Both the position numbers and the translations under genes were made by a program. The notes under the pieces were generated by a model. It searched no databases and was not told the DNA's origin. It saw only the letters and a list, made by a program, of their open reading frames with translations. Below are positions 8,068 through 15,800 of a stretch of 64,000 nt of DNA, in pieces. This DNA comes from Brachybacterium endophyticum. Lineage in GTDB: Bacteria; Actinomycetota; Actinomycetes; Actinomycetales; Dermabacteraceae. Numbering within the stretch: the stretch's first letter is position 1; each line of letters begins with the position of its first letter. The DNA is taken from positions 744,001 to 808,000 of the forward strand of contig NZ_QFKX01000001.1 of the NCBI RefSeq assembly GCF_003130585.1. The letters are read 5' to 3'.

Positions 8068-8153
8068 GCCGGATCGGTGCGCGCCGCCCCGACGCGCGGC
8101 CCCGCCGTACGCCGGATCGGTGCGCGCCGCCCCGACGCGCGGCCCCGCCGTAC
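8068..8153. repeat. Perfect tandem duplication of a 43-bp unit in the gnd leader
   Basis: Copies 8068-8110 and 8111-8153 are identical base for base. A further GCCGG at 8154 starts a third, degenerate copy. Each unit begins GCCGGATCGGTGCGCGCC and ends GCCGTAC. It lies between the -10-like TACAAT and the gnd start. Confidence 0.9.
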
Positions 8154-8187
8154 GCCGGCTACCGCACTCGATGCAAGGAGCACATCC

Positions 8188-9732
8188 ATGGCCAGCTTCG
8201 AACCTTCGCCCGCGAACGTCGCCGACATCGGCGTCACCGGCATGGCGGTGATGGGGTCCAACCTCGCCCGCAACCTCGCGCGCAACGGCTTCAAGGTCGC
8301 GATCCACAACCGTTCGGTCGGCAAGACCGAGACGGTCTACGACCGCTACAAGGACGAGGGCGAGTTCTACCCCTCGGAGTCCACCGAGGAGTTCGTCGCC
8401 TCGCTGCAGAAGCCGCGGGTCGCCATCATCATGGTGAAGGCCGGCGGCCCCACCGATGCCGTCATCGACGAGCTCTCGCAGTACATGGACGAGGGCGACA
8501 TCATCGTGGACTGCGGCAACGCACTGTTCACCGACACCCGTCGTCGTGAGAAGGCTCTGCGTGAGAAGGGCCTGCACTTCGTGGGCGCCGGCGTCTCCGG
8601 TGGCGAGGAGGGCGCCCTCAACGGTCCCTCGATCATGCCCGGCGGCACGGTCGAGTCCTACGACCGCCTCGGCCCGATGTTCGAGAAGATCGCCGCGCAG
8701 GTCGACGGCGCCCCCTGCTGCACCCACGTGGGCGAGGACGGCGCGGGCCACTTCGTGAAGATGGTCCACAACGGCATCGAGTACGCCGACATGCAGGTCA
8801 TCTCCGAGGCCTACGACCTGATGAAGCGGGCCCTGGGCATGGACGCCGACGCCATCGGCGCGGTGTTCGAGGACTGGAACAAGGGCGACCTGGAGTCCTT
8901 CCTCATCGAGATCACCGCGATCGTGCTGAAGCACAAGGACTCGCGCACCGGCAAGCCGTTCGTCGACGTCATCGCCGACCAGGCCGCCCAGAAGGGCACC
9001 GGCGCCTGGACCGTGCAGACCGCCCTGGACCTGGGCGTGCCGGTCACCGGCATCGCCGAGGCCACCTTCGCCCGCTCCACCTCCGGTGACGTCGCCGAGC
9101 GCGACGCCGCCCAGAAGGCCCTCAAGGGCGAGACCGTCGGCGAGGACATCGCCGACAAGGCCCAGTTCATCGACGACCTGCAGAAGGCGCTCTACGCCTC
9201 CAAGCTCGTCGCCTACTCGCAGGGCTTCGAGGAGATCGCCAAGGGCGCCGAGACCTACGACTGGGACATCAAGCTCGGCGACATGGCCAAGATCTGGCGC
9301 GGCGGCTGCATCATCCGCGCCAAGTTCCTCAACCGCATCACCGAGGCCTACGACCGCGCCCCCGGCCTCAAGCTGCTGCTCGCGGATCCGTACTTCGCCG
9401 AGGAGATCACCAAGTGCGTGCCCGCATGGCGCCGCGTGGTGGCCTACGCCGCGGCCAACGGCTACCCCGCCCAGGTGTTCGCCTCCTCGCTCGCCTACTA
9501 CGACGCGGTGCGCGCCGAGCGTCTGCCGGCCGCCCTGGTCCAGGCCCAGCGCGACTACTTCGGCGCCCACACCTACAAGCGCGTGGACGACGAGGGCACC
9601 TACCACGTCGAGTGGTCCGAGGACCGTCGCGAAACCCGCACGGACGCCGAGCGCGAGAGCGGCGTGACCCACGGCGCCGTCGATCCTGCCGCCGGTGAGG
9701 CCACCCAGGAGGCCTCGACCGACCGCAGCTGA
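8188..9732 (+). CDS. gnd: 6-phosphogluconate dehydrogenase, decarboxylating
   Basis: This 514-residue cytosolic enzyme oxidatively decarboxylates 6-phosphogluconate to ribulose 5-phosphate in the pentose phosphate pathway, yielding reduced nicotinamide cofactor. The N-terminal Rossmann domain shows IGVTGMAVMGSNLARN (14-29), and NRS after the second strand favours NADP. The substrate-binding signature VSGGEEGALNGPSIMPGG and the catalytic Lys/His region HFVKMVHNGIEY are intact. The C-terminal helical domain includes KIWRGGCIIRA and ends in a roughly 30-residue charged tail beyond the usual core. AAGGAG (8175-8180) lies seven bases before the ATG. The gene stands alone, with a strong hairpin just past its stop. 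The leader contains the 43-bp tandem repeat, which may affect expression. Confidence 0.97.
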   Translation: MASFEPSPANVADIGVTGMAVMGSNLARNLARNGFKVAIHNRSVGKTETVYDRYKDEGEFYPSESTEEFVASLQKPRVAIIMVKAGGPTDAVIDELSQYMDEGDIIVDCGNALFTDTRRREKALREKGLHFVGAGVSGGEEGALNGPSIMPGGTVESYDRLGPMFEKIAAQVDGAPCCTHVGEDGAGHFVKMVHNGIEYADMQVISEAYDLMKRALGMDADAIGAVFEDWNKGDLESFLIEITAIVLKHKDSRTGKPFVDVIADQAAQKGTGAWTVQTALDLGVPVTGIAEATFARSTSGDVAERDAAQKALKGETVGEDIADKAQFIDDLQKALYASKLVAYSQGFEEIAKGAETYDWDIKLGDMAKIWRGGCIIRAKFLNRITEAYDRAPGLKLLLADPYFAEEITKCVPAWRRVVAYAAANGYPAQVFASSLAYYDAVRAERLPAALVQAQRDYFGAHTYKRVDDEGTYHVEWSEDRRETRTDAERESGVTHGAVDPAAGEATQEASTDRS

Positions 9733-9745
9733 TCATCTCGGCTAG

Positions 9746-9785
9746 ATGACGAAGGCCCGGACCTGATGGTCCGGGCCTTCGTCAT
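9746..9785. terminator. Bidirectional terminator between gnd and the CD225-like gene
   Basis: A perfect 18-bp stem (9746-9763 with 9768-9785) encloses the loop TGAT. It sits 13 bp past the gnd stop and 30 bp past the stop of the convergent gene, so it can serve both. Confidence 0.9.
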
Positions 9786-9815
9786 GCTGTGCCTCGCGGG
9801 TGCGGGGCGTGGGGT

Positions 9816-10175
9816 TCAGTAGGTCTGCATGGACCCGGAATTGATGAGCGCCGGCACGACGACGGTGAAGTACACGATCAGCCCGATGATCGTGAGGACT
9901 GCCCAGATCGCGTAGATGATCCAGCCCCACTTGTAGAGCTTGTTCGCGAGCGGGAGGTCCTGGTCGGCCTTTACCAGGCCGATGATCGCCAGGATCATCG
10001 TCACCAGGTTGCCGAAGCACAGGGTGCCGACGACCAACTGCACGATCCACTTGGTCTTGCTGACGGGAGCCCCGGGGGCGCCGCCCTGTCCGCCGGGCAC
10101 CGGGCTCGAGGCGCCGGGTCCGCCCTGTCCGGGGCCGGGGGTCGGGGAGCTGAAGTTGGGGTTCGGGGTTGTCAT
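9816..10175 (-). CDS. Small two-helix membrane protein, CD225/dispanin-like
   Basis: This 119-residue protein has a Pro/Gly/Ser-rich N-terminal half (about 1-40), then transmembrane helices at about 46-66 and 82-105 joined by a short loop containing LVKADQDLPLANKLYKW. This layout, with a charged, Ala/Leu-bearing loop between two helices, resembles bacterial CD225/dispanin or DUF4190-type proteins. The match is by pattern only. The ATG at 10175 follows AAGGGA on the minus strand. It is monocistronic, with its own -10-like TATGCT about 80 bases upstream (minus strand, near 10263-10258). The function is unknown. Confidence 0.7.
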   Translation of the reverse strand: MTTPNPNFSSPTPGPGQGGPGASSPVPGGQGGAPGAPVSKTKWIVQLVVGTLCFGNLVTMILAIIGLVKADQDLPLANKLYKWGWIIYAIWAVLTIIGLIVYFTVVVPALINSGSMQTY

Positions 10176-10285
10176 GGTGGTCCCTTCGTCGGGCCGGCGG
10201 GTTCCGCCGGTCTGGTCGTGGTGGCCGCCACTGGGGGTGTGCTCGGCGACACGCAAAAGCATAGGCACAAGATCGACGCGGGACG

Positions 10286-10303
10286 ATGGGGAGAGGTCCC
10301 CAT
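10286..10303 (-). terminator. Possible weak terminator after the helicase-associated gene
   Basis: A perfect 7-bp stem (ATGGGGA with TCCCCAT) around the loop GAGG lies 30 bp past the stop of the gene at 10334-12496. It is short, so its strength is doubtful. Confidence 0.35.
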
Positions 10304-10333
10304 GGCGCCGCGTGTCGCGGGTAGGTGCTCGCC

Positions 10334-12496
10334 TCAGTCCAGCGTCACCCGATGGACGAGCACCGTGAATTCGCTGCCGTCCTCGCTGCTGCGGGCGCGC
10401 AGTCGCCCGTCCTCGACCGCGAGCGGCACCGCCCGGCGGGTCTCGACGCCGCCGCGGCCGTCCACGATCCCGAGGTCGAGCTCGAGGGCGCTGCCGGCGG
10501 CCTCGAGCAGCCGGTCCATCACGCTGGGGGAGCCGTCGCCGGCCTCCGCCCGCCGCAGCCGGGTGATGGCCGTCGCGAGATCGGGAGTCGCCGAGGCCGG
10601 CACCTGCGCGGGAGCCCGCACGAGGTGGTCCGTCCGGCCCACTCCCGGCCCGCGCGAGTCCAGACGCACGCCCTGGCCCTCGATGAGCGGGGAGAGCCCG
10701 GCTGCGGTCGCCAGACGCAGCAGGGTGCGCGGCTCGCAGGTCGCGACGGCGACCGTCGGCGCGAGACGACGCAGACCCGCCTCGGCCGCACCCGGATGGG
10801 CGAGCAGGAGCGCGAGGGCATCCTCCTCGCCGGTGACGTAGGCCAGTGCCGAGCCCACGCGCACCTGGCCGAGCCGGCGCTGCTCGTCGTGCACCAGGTA
10901 TTCGAGTGCCTGCGGGAGCGGGGAGCTGGATGCCTCGCGCAACAGCTCCAGGAAGGCCTCGGGGTCACGACCCTCGCGCAGCGCACCGCCGATCGATTCT
11001 GCGGTCGCGCGCAGCGTGAGGGCTCCGCCGCGCGAGACCACCTCGGTCCAGCTCTCCAGGGCCTCCAGTCGGGCGCTCGGTCTCCCGGGGATCACGATTG
11101 TGAGGTCGGCGTCCAGCAGCACCTCGTCCACCGGCGCAGGGGCATGGGACGTCAGCGCGTCCGTGAGAGCGGCGTCGGCCGTGGGAAGGTCGGCGTCGAG
11201 AACGCCGACGAGGGCATGGCCGAGCACGGTGAGGGCGCCCCCGTCGAGCAGGCCGAGGGCGTTCCCCTCGGCGAGCAGGGCGTCGACGTCCTGGCGCAGT
11301 GTGCGCGCCGGGACCAGCGGATACCACCAGGAGAGCGCCGCCAGCAGCCCCGCCGACGGCACGTCACGATCGGGATGCTCGGCGAGCAGGTGCAGCAGGC
11401 GGTGCCGGCGGGTGGCGGCCTGCTCGACCCGGGTGGCCTCGGAGAGGGCGGCGCGCGGCGTCGTGGTGGCATCGGCGTCGCCGACGATCGTCGCGAGATG
11501 GTCGCTGTGCGCCCAGGTGAGAACGAGCTCGGCCCACCGGGACTCGGGTCCGCGCCGCCACAGGTCGACCCAGTCGGCCGTCGGCGCCCAGGTCTCGCCG
11601 TCGTGGCCGATCAGCCCGGCGAGCCACCCGGTCTGCAGCACCGTGGCAGTCGTCGTCACCTCGGCGCCGGCCTCGACGGCGAGGCGCCGCAGATCGCGCT
11701 GGGGGAGGCCACCCCGGCGTAGCACGCCGGGCGCGTTCTCGTCGTCCCAGGTGAGGACGGTGTCGAGGACCCGTACGGCATCCAGGGCGCGCTCGACCGC
11801 CCCGGCCGTGCGGGTGCCGGGGATGCGTTCCCGGATCTCCGTGCCGCCCGGATCCGGCGGCGCGGCGGGGAAGGACTCGTGGAGGTGACCACCGCGCAGC
11901 TCGAGGTGGATCGAGCGAGGGATCCGCAGGGCGTCCGGACCGTCGGCCCGGGCTATCCCTGCCTCCTCCAGCTGGGAGGCCAGGGTGCCGGATCCTCGCG
12001 CGAGGCGGCCGGGCGCCCAGCGCAGTGAGTCCAGCGGACCCTGGAGGGCGGTGGGGGCGTGGGCGACGAGGTCACGGGCCTCGTCGGCCGACGGGTCCTC
12101 GGGGTGGGGCGGCGCGAGGCCGGCGGGGGAGCGCAACCCCTCGCGCACGGCGTGGACGAGGTGCAGCTCCTTCTCGCCCCACAGCAGGGCGAGGGTCCGC
12201 AGGCGCTCGAGGTGTGGTGCGAGATCGGCCGCCCCGAGGGCGAGGAGTTCGGCGACCGCGGTCGGCGAGGTGTCCTCCGGCAGGACGGCGAGGGCGTCGA
12301 CGACAGCGAGCTCGGCGGCGGTGAGCGACCCGAGCGCCCGTCGGGCCGACAGGGCTCCGGCGGCCCGGGCCGCGAGGGCCCCGATGCCGTGGGGCAGGGG
12401 GCGCAGCAGGTCCTCACGGGCACCCAGGAGTTCGGCGAGACGGGTGTCGTCGAACCGGCGGAGCGAGTCGGCGAGGGAGCGGAGGGAGTCTGCCAT
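10334..12496 (-). CDS. Helicase-associated (Helicase_C_3/XPB N-terminal-like) protein
   Basis: This 720-residue protein is rich in Leu, Ala and Arg. Its N-terminus is helical, winged-helix-like (RRFDDTRLAELLGAREDLL, then GSLTAAELAVVDALAVL). A long helical middle follows. The C-terminal region contains LTIVIPGRPSARLEALESW, RGGALTLR and LPQALEYLVHDEQRR, which is the signature stretch of the actinobacterial helicase-associated family usually encoded beside XPB. It has no Walker motifs, so it is not itself a helicase. A role as an XPB cofactor or in DNA repair is inference from conserved association. Here it lies about 4.3 kb from the XPB gene. The start at 12496 is the first methionine in good context; a minus-strand TATGCT at 12511-12506 may be its -10. 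It is divergent from the tRNA gene. Confidence 0.85.
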   Translation of the reverse strand: MADSLRSLADSLRRFDDTRLAELLGAREDLLRPLPHGIGALAARAAGALSARRALGSLTAAELAVVDALAVLPEDTSPTAVAELLALGAADLAPHLERLRTLALLWGEKELHLVHAVREGLRSPAGLAPPHPEDPSADEARDLVAHAPTALQGPLDSLRWAPGRLARGSGTLASQLEEAGIARADGPDALRIPRSIHLELRGGHLHESFPAAPPDPGGTEIRERIPGTRTAGAVERALDAVRVLDTVLTWDDENAPGVLRRGGLPQRDLRRLAVEAGAEVTTTATVLQTGWLAGLIGHDGETWAPTADWVDLWRRGPESRWAELVLTWAHSDHLATIVGDADATTTPRAALSEATRVEQAATRRHRLLHLLAEHPDRDVPSAGLLAALSWWYPLVPARTLRQDVDALLAEGNALGLLDGGALTVLGHALVGVLDADLPTADAALTDALTSHAPAPVDEVLLDADLTIVIPGRPSARLEALESWTEVVSRGGALTLRATAESIGGALREGRDPEAFLELLREASSSPLPQALEYLVHDEQRRLGQVRVGSALAYVTGEEDALALLLAHPGAAEAGLRRLAPTVAVATCEPRTLLRLATAAGLSPLIEGQGVRLDSRGPGVGRTDHLVRAPAQVPASATPDLATAITRLRRAEAGDGSPSVMDRLLEAAGSALELDLGIVDGRGGVETRRAVPLAVEDGRLRARSSEDGSEFTVLVHRVTLD

Positions 12497-12527
12497 GGCC
12501 GCACCAGCATAGGCTTGGCAGCTGCGC

Positions 12528-12601
12528 GCCCCCATAGCCCAACCGGCAGAGGCAGCCGCCTTAAAAGCGGCTCAGTGCGGGTTCGAATCCCGCTGGGGGC
12601 A
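12528..12601 (+). tRNA. tRNA with UAA anticodon and a short (class I) variable loop
   Basis: A full cloverleaf can be drawn. The acceptor arm GCCCCCA/TGGGGGC (12528-12534 with 12594-12600) is followed by TA, a D-arm (12537-12553), a perfect 5-bp anticodon stem GCCGC/GCGGC, and the loop CTTAAAA with anticodon TAA at 12562-12564. The variable loop TCAGT has only five bases, and the T-arm is GCGGG/CCCGC with loop TTCGAAT. The discriminator is A at 12601, followed by CC but not the final A, so CCA is completed post-transcriptionally. The anticodon would read UUA (Leu). Canonical tRNA-Leu is class II with a long variable arm, so either the identity is unusual or this is a lineage-specific leucine tRNA. 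Confidence 0.9.
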
Positions 12602-12629
12602 CCGATCCCGGGGCGGCGGGGACGACGGG

Positions 12630-14057
12630 TCACCCCACGCGCTGAGCGGCGGCCAACCTCCCCACCAGAACCGTGAACACGCCCGCCAGCACGATCTGCA
12701 CGCCCACGCAGGCCGCGAAGGCCCATGCGGGCAGCGCCGGCAGCGCACTCAGGACGAGCCCGAAGATCGGGACACCCACGGCGATGCCGACCTGCTGCAT
12801 CGTCGAGAACAAGCCGCTGGCGAGCCCGGCGAGGCCGCGATCGACCGCGCCCATCACGCTGCCGATCAGCGGGCCGTACATCGAGGCCTGCACCAGGCCG
12901 AGGATGATCAGCAGCACGCACAGGAGCACGAGCGGCGGCTGCGACCCGGTGACCACGATGAGGGTGGCGATGGCCAGCAGCGTGAGCACCTGACCGGTGA
13001 CACCCGCGAGCATCACGCGACGGGCCGAGAAGCGCTCGAGCAGCGCGGGCAGCAGAGTGCTGGCGACGACGAACCCCGCGTTGAAGGTCATCAGCGTGAT
13101 CGCTGTGGTCAGCGCTCCCAGCCCCAGCCCTGCCTGCAGCGCGGTCGCGAAGTAGTAGGCGAAACCGCCGTAGCTCGCGAAGAAGACGAGGGTGAGGGCG
13201 AGCCCGATCTGCAGGGGGCGCACCCGCAGGGCGGGCAGCGGCACCAGGGCGTGCTGCGCGGTGCGGTGCCGCTCCCAGAGGGCGAACAGGGCCAGCAGCA
13301 CGAGGGCGCCCACCACCAGCAGCGCGGTGATCACCGGGGGCAGGGTCGTGAAGAGTCCGAGCGGGAGCACGATCATCGTGATCGCCGCGCCGAGCAGCAG
13401 GGCGCCCAGCGGGTCGAGGCGTCCCGAGACCGTGCCGCGGGTCTCGGGGATCGCGGAGCTGGTGGCGAGCACGAGCAGCGCGACCGCGGCGACGAGCGCG
13501 AAGCTCAGTCGCCAACCGATCCCCCAGGGGTCGAGCGTCACCAGCACGCCGGCGCCCATCTGCCCCACCGCGGTGCCGCCGCCGATGACCGCGGCGTAGG
13601 CGCCGGTCCAGCGGGCACGTGCGCGTCCGCTGGTCGAGTGCTGGATCGTGGAGAGCACCTGGGGGAGGGCGAGACCGCTGGCGATCCCCTGCAGCGCCCG
13701 CCCCACCAGCAGGACGCCTGCCCCGGGAGCGAGCGCCACCAGCAGCGAGGCGGGGATCAGGGCGGCGACCGCGAGTCGCAGGATCCGGCGCCTGCCGTGG
13801 GCGTCGCCGAGCCGGCCGCCGAGCACGAGCGTGGCCGCGAAGCCCACGGAGAACAGCGCCACCACGAGCGCCCCGGTGGCGGGGGCGAGGGCGAGGCCCG
13901 ACTCGAGGGCGGGCAGCGCCAGCGTCGAGGCGCCGAAGACGAGGTTGCCCGTGATCCCGGCGGCGAGCAGCGCCACGCCGCCCGCACCGAGCCCGTCCGC
14001 CGGCTGCGTGGCGGACGATGCGGGGGCGGCGTCAGGAGAGGCCGTGGAGGACGTCAT
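12630..14057 (-). CDS. MFS drug-type exporter, 14-helix DHA2-like
   Basis: This 475-residue major-facilitator protein shows the conserved loop after helix 2 (GGRLGDAHGRRRILR, about 75-90). About fourteen hydrophobic segments can be counted, including an extra central pair, as in the EmrB/QacA branch. The likely role is proton-coupled efflux of hydrophobic or cationic compounds from the cytoplasm. It is divergently transcribed from an MmyB-like HTH regulator 57 bp away, the classic arrangement of a locally controlled exporter. I chose the ATG at 14057, giving MTSSTASPD, followed by a short cytoplasmic tail before the first helix. The substrate is unknown. Confidence 0.9.
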   Translation of the reverse strand: MTSSTASPDAAPASSATQPADGLGAGGVALLAAGITGNLVFGASTLALPALESGLALAPATGALVVALFSVGFAATLVLGGRLGDAHGRRRILRLAVAALIPASLLVALAPGAGVLLVGRALQGIASGLALPQVLSTIQHSTSGRARARWTGAYAAVIGGGTAVGQMGAGVLVTLDPWGIGWRLSFALVAAVALLVLATSSAIPETRGTVSGRLDPLGALLLGAAITMIVLPLGLFTTLPPVITALLVVGALVLLALFALWERHRTAQHALVPLPALRVRPLQIGLALTLVFFASYGGFAYYFATALQAGLGLGALTTAITLMTFNAGFVVASTLLPALLERFSARRVMLAGVTGQVLTLLAIATLIVVTGSQPPLVLLCVLLIILGLVQASMYGPLIGSVMGAVDRGLAGLASGLFSTMQQVGIAVGVPIFGLVLSALPALPAWAFAACVGVQIVLAGVFTVLVGRLAAAQRVG

Positions 14058-14102
14058 GTGACCATTGGACACCTTCTCTATCCGGGTATCCAGATGGTCT
14101 TT

Positions 14103-14119
14103 ATCATGGTACTCATGAT
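14103..14119. promoter_or_regulatory. Palindrome over the start of the MmyB-like regulator
   Basis: ATCATGGTACTCATGAT has perfect 6-bp arms (ATCATG/CATGAT) around a 5-base centre. It overlaps the start codons of the regulator in the 57-bp region shared with the exporter, so it is a candidate operator for autoregulation. A possible promoter on the plus strand is TTGGAC (14065-14070) with TATCCA (14087-14092) at 16-bp spacing. Confidence 0.45.
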
Positions 14120-15029
14120 GCCCACCTCCGCAGCTGCACGATCCGAGCTCGGCTCCTTCCTGCGCAGCCGGCGCGAGGGTCTCACCCCCGGGCGGGTGGG
14201 CCTGCCGCCGGGAGGGCGACGGCGCACCCCGGGGCTGCGTCGCGAGGAGGTCGCCCTGCTCGCCGGCGTCGGCGTCACCTGGTACACGTGGCTCGAACAG
14301 GGACGCGACATCAGCCCGTCGGCCCAGGTGCTCGACGCCGTGTCCCGCGCCCTGCTGATGGACCCGGACGAGCGCGCCCACGTCCACCAGCTCGCCACGG
14401 GCGCCCGGCCGGAGGATGCCGGTGAGGCCATGGGCTGCGGGGCGGTGACCTCGGAGCACCTCGATCTGCTCGAGCGGCTGGACGGCATCCCCGCATGCAT
14501 CCAGACCGCGAAGTTCGACATCCTCGCCTCGAACGCGACCTATCGCTTCCTCATCGACGACGTGGACGAGGGCCCGACCGAGGACCGCAACTGCCTGGTG
14601 CGTGCCTTCCTCCACCCCGCCTGGAAAGACGCCTACGACGACTGGGAGGCGACCACCGCGCGGATGGTCGCCCGTCTGCGATCCGCGATGCCCGCTCATC
14701 TCGACGACCCGGCCTGGACCGGGCTGGTCGAGCGCATGAGAGGAGCCTCGTCCCGGTTCGAGGATCTCTGGCAGCGCCACGAGCTCACCCGCGACGAGAC
14801 GCACGACCAGCTCTTCCACCTGCCGCGGGTCGGCGACGTCACCGTGCGGTTCACACTCCTCTGGCTCGACACCGCCGCGAACGTGCACCTCACGCTGCTG
14901 CATCCGGTCGGCCGGCGCGACGCCGAGCGGCTTCGCGAGCTCAGCTCGTCCACGGCGCACGCTCCCCGCGTGACCGTGCGCCCCGCGCTCGCCCGGCGCC
15001 TCGGCGAGCTGGAAGAATCGGCCGCATGA
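14115..15029 (+). CDS. XRE-family regulator with MmyB-like ligand-binding domain
   Basis: This 304-residue protein has an N-terminal helix-turn-helix (about 1-75: [46 protein letters not shown]) that is diagnostic of the MmyB/XRE group. A C-terminal MmyB-like domain (about 105-290) carries [20 protein letters not shown] and [14 protein letters not shown]. Such regulators usually control an adjacent efflux or biosynthesis gene in response to a small ligand; here the MFS exporter is divergent. Three in-frame ATGs lie close together (14106, 14115, 14118), none with a ribosome-binding site; I list 14115. Its stop overlaps the YggS-like start (ATGA), so the two genes are translationally coupled. 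Confidence 0.9.
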   Translation: MMPTSAAARSELGSFLRSRREGLTPGRVGLPPGGRRRTPGLRREEVALLAGVGVTWYTWLEQGRDISPSAQVLDAVSRALLMDPDERAHVHQLATGARPEDAGEAMGCGAVTSEHLDLLERLDGIPACIQTAKFDILASNATYRFLIDDVDEGPTEDRNCLVRAFLHPAWKDAYDDWEATTARMVARLRSAMPAHLDDPAWTGLVERMRGASSRFEDLWQRHELTRDETHDQLFHLPRVGDVTVRFTLLWLDTAANVHLTLLHPVGRRDAERLRELSSSTAHAPRVTVRPALARRLGELEESAA

Positions 15030-15769
15030 CCAGCACCCCCGGTACGACCCCCGTTCCCGACCTCGAGCAGCGCCTGGACGGCGTGCTCGGCCGTATCGAG
15101 TCCGCAGCCGAGCGGGCCGGGCGAGACCCGCGGGAGATCCTGGTGCTGCTGGCCACCAAGACCCGCGAGCCCGGCGAGATCGCCGCGGCCGTGCGCGCGG
15201 TCCACGAGCGGGGATGGCGGGTCGCGGTGGGGGAGAACCGTGCCCAGGAGATCGCCAAGCACGAGGACCCGGCGCTCGCCGCGCTGGAGTCCGAGCTCGG
15301 GGTGCCCCGGCACTTCATCGGCCGTCTGCAGCGCAACAAGGCGCGCGACGTGGTCGACTTCGCCTCCGTGATCCACGGCGTCGACCGGGACGGGATCATC
15401 GACGCCCTCGCCCGTCGCGCCGAGCTGGCGGGCACGCAGCGGGACGTGCTCGTGCAGGTCAACACGTCGGGGGAGGAGTCCAAGGGCGGCTTCGTCCCGT
15501 CGGCCGACGTCCTCGCGGACGCCGTGACGAGGATCCGCGCGACCGGGGTGCTGCGACCCGTCGGCCTGATGACGATCGGCGCGCACACGAGCGAGGAGAG
15601 CGCGGTGCGGTCCTCGCTGCGCCTGCTGCGCACCCTGCGGGACGAGCTCGCGGATCCGCAGATCGTGGAGCTCTCGATGGGGATGAGCGGCGATCTCGAG
15701 ATCGCCGTCGAAGAGGGCGCGAGCATCGTGCGCCCGGGATCGGCCGTCTTCGGTCCCCGCGAGGGCTGA
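15026..15769 (+). CDS. YggS/PLPBP-family pyridoxal-phosphate homeostasis protein
   Basis: This 247-residue, single-domain alanine-racemase-like barrel protein binds PLP through Lys45 (LLATKTRE). Other family marks are [43 protein letters not shown] and [24 protein letters not shown]. The family buffers PLP and influences amino-acid and keto-acid metabolism; it is not a racemase. In many actinobacteria yggS sits with sepF and ftsZ, whereas here it overlaps the MmyB-like regulator by four bases (ATGA). That is an unusual partnership and may reflect coupling only. The convergent ROK gene ends 31 bp beyond. Confidence 0.92.
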   Translation: MTSTPGTTPVPDLEQRLDGVLGRIESAAERAGRDPREILVLLATKTREPGEIAAAVRAVHERGWRVAVGENRAQEIAKHEDPALAALESELGVPRHFIGRLQRNKARDVVDFASVIHGVDRDGIIDALARRAELAGTQRDVLVQVNTSGEESKGGFVPSADVLADAVTRIRATGVLRPVGLMTIGAHTSEESAVRSSLRLLRTLRDELADPQIVELSMGMSGDLEIAVEEGASIVRPGSAVFGPREG

Positions 15770-15800
15770 TCGCCGGGCCGAGACTCCGTCCCCTCCCGCC

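Larger units (their letters stand above)
7761..8187. other. 427-bp intergenic region upstream of gnd
   Basis: Two divergent genes flank this region. It holds a -10-like TACAAT (8025-8030) about 150 bp upstream of gnd and the 43-bp tandem duplication. No additional gene is convincing. The gnd reading frame happens to stay open through the repeats, but the ribosome-binding site directly before 8188 argues that they are untranslated. Confidence 0.6.

Noticed and set aside
7969-8187. N-terminal extension of gnd through the 43-bp repeats
   Set aside because: The frame is open, but the ribosome-binding site at 8175-8180 and the family N-terminus support the ATG at 8188; the extension is Arg/Ala/Pro-rich.
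6100-9672. A 1190-codon minus-strand frame running through gnd and the membrane proteins
   Set aside because: It reads opposite gnd, which is certain, and only its last part coincides with the real gene at 6100-6855.
12528-12601. Reading the tRNA as tRNA-Lys or another class I type
   Set aside because: The 5-bp anticodon stem is perfect and gives a 7-base loop CTTAAAA, which leaves TAA as the only anticodon.
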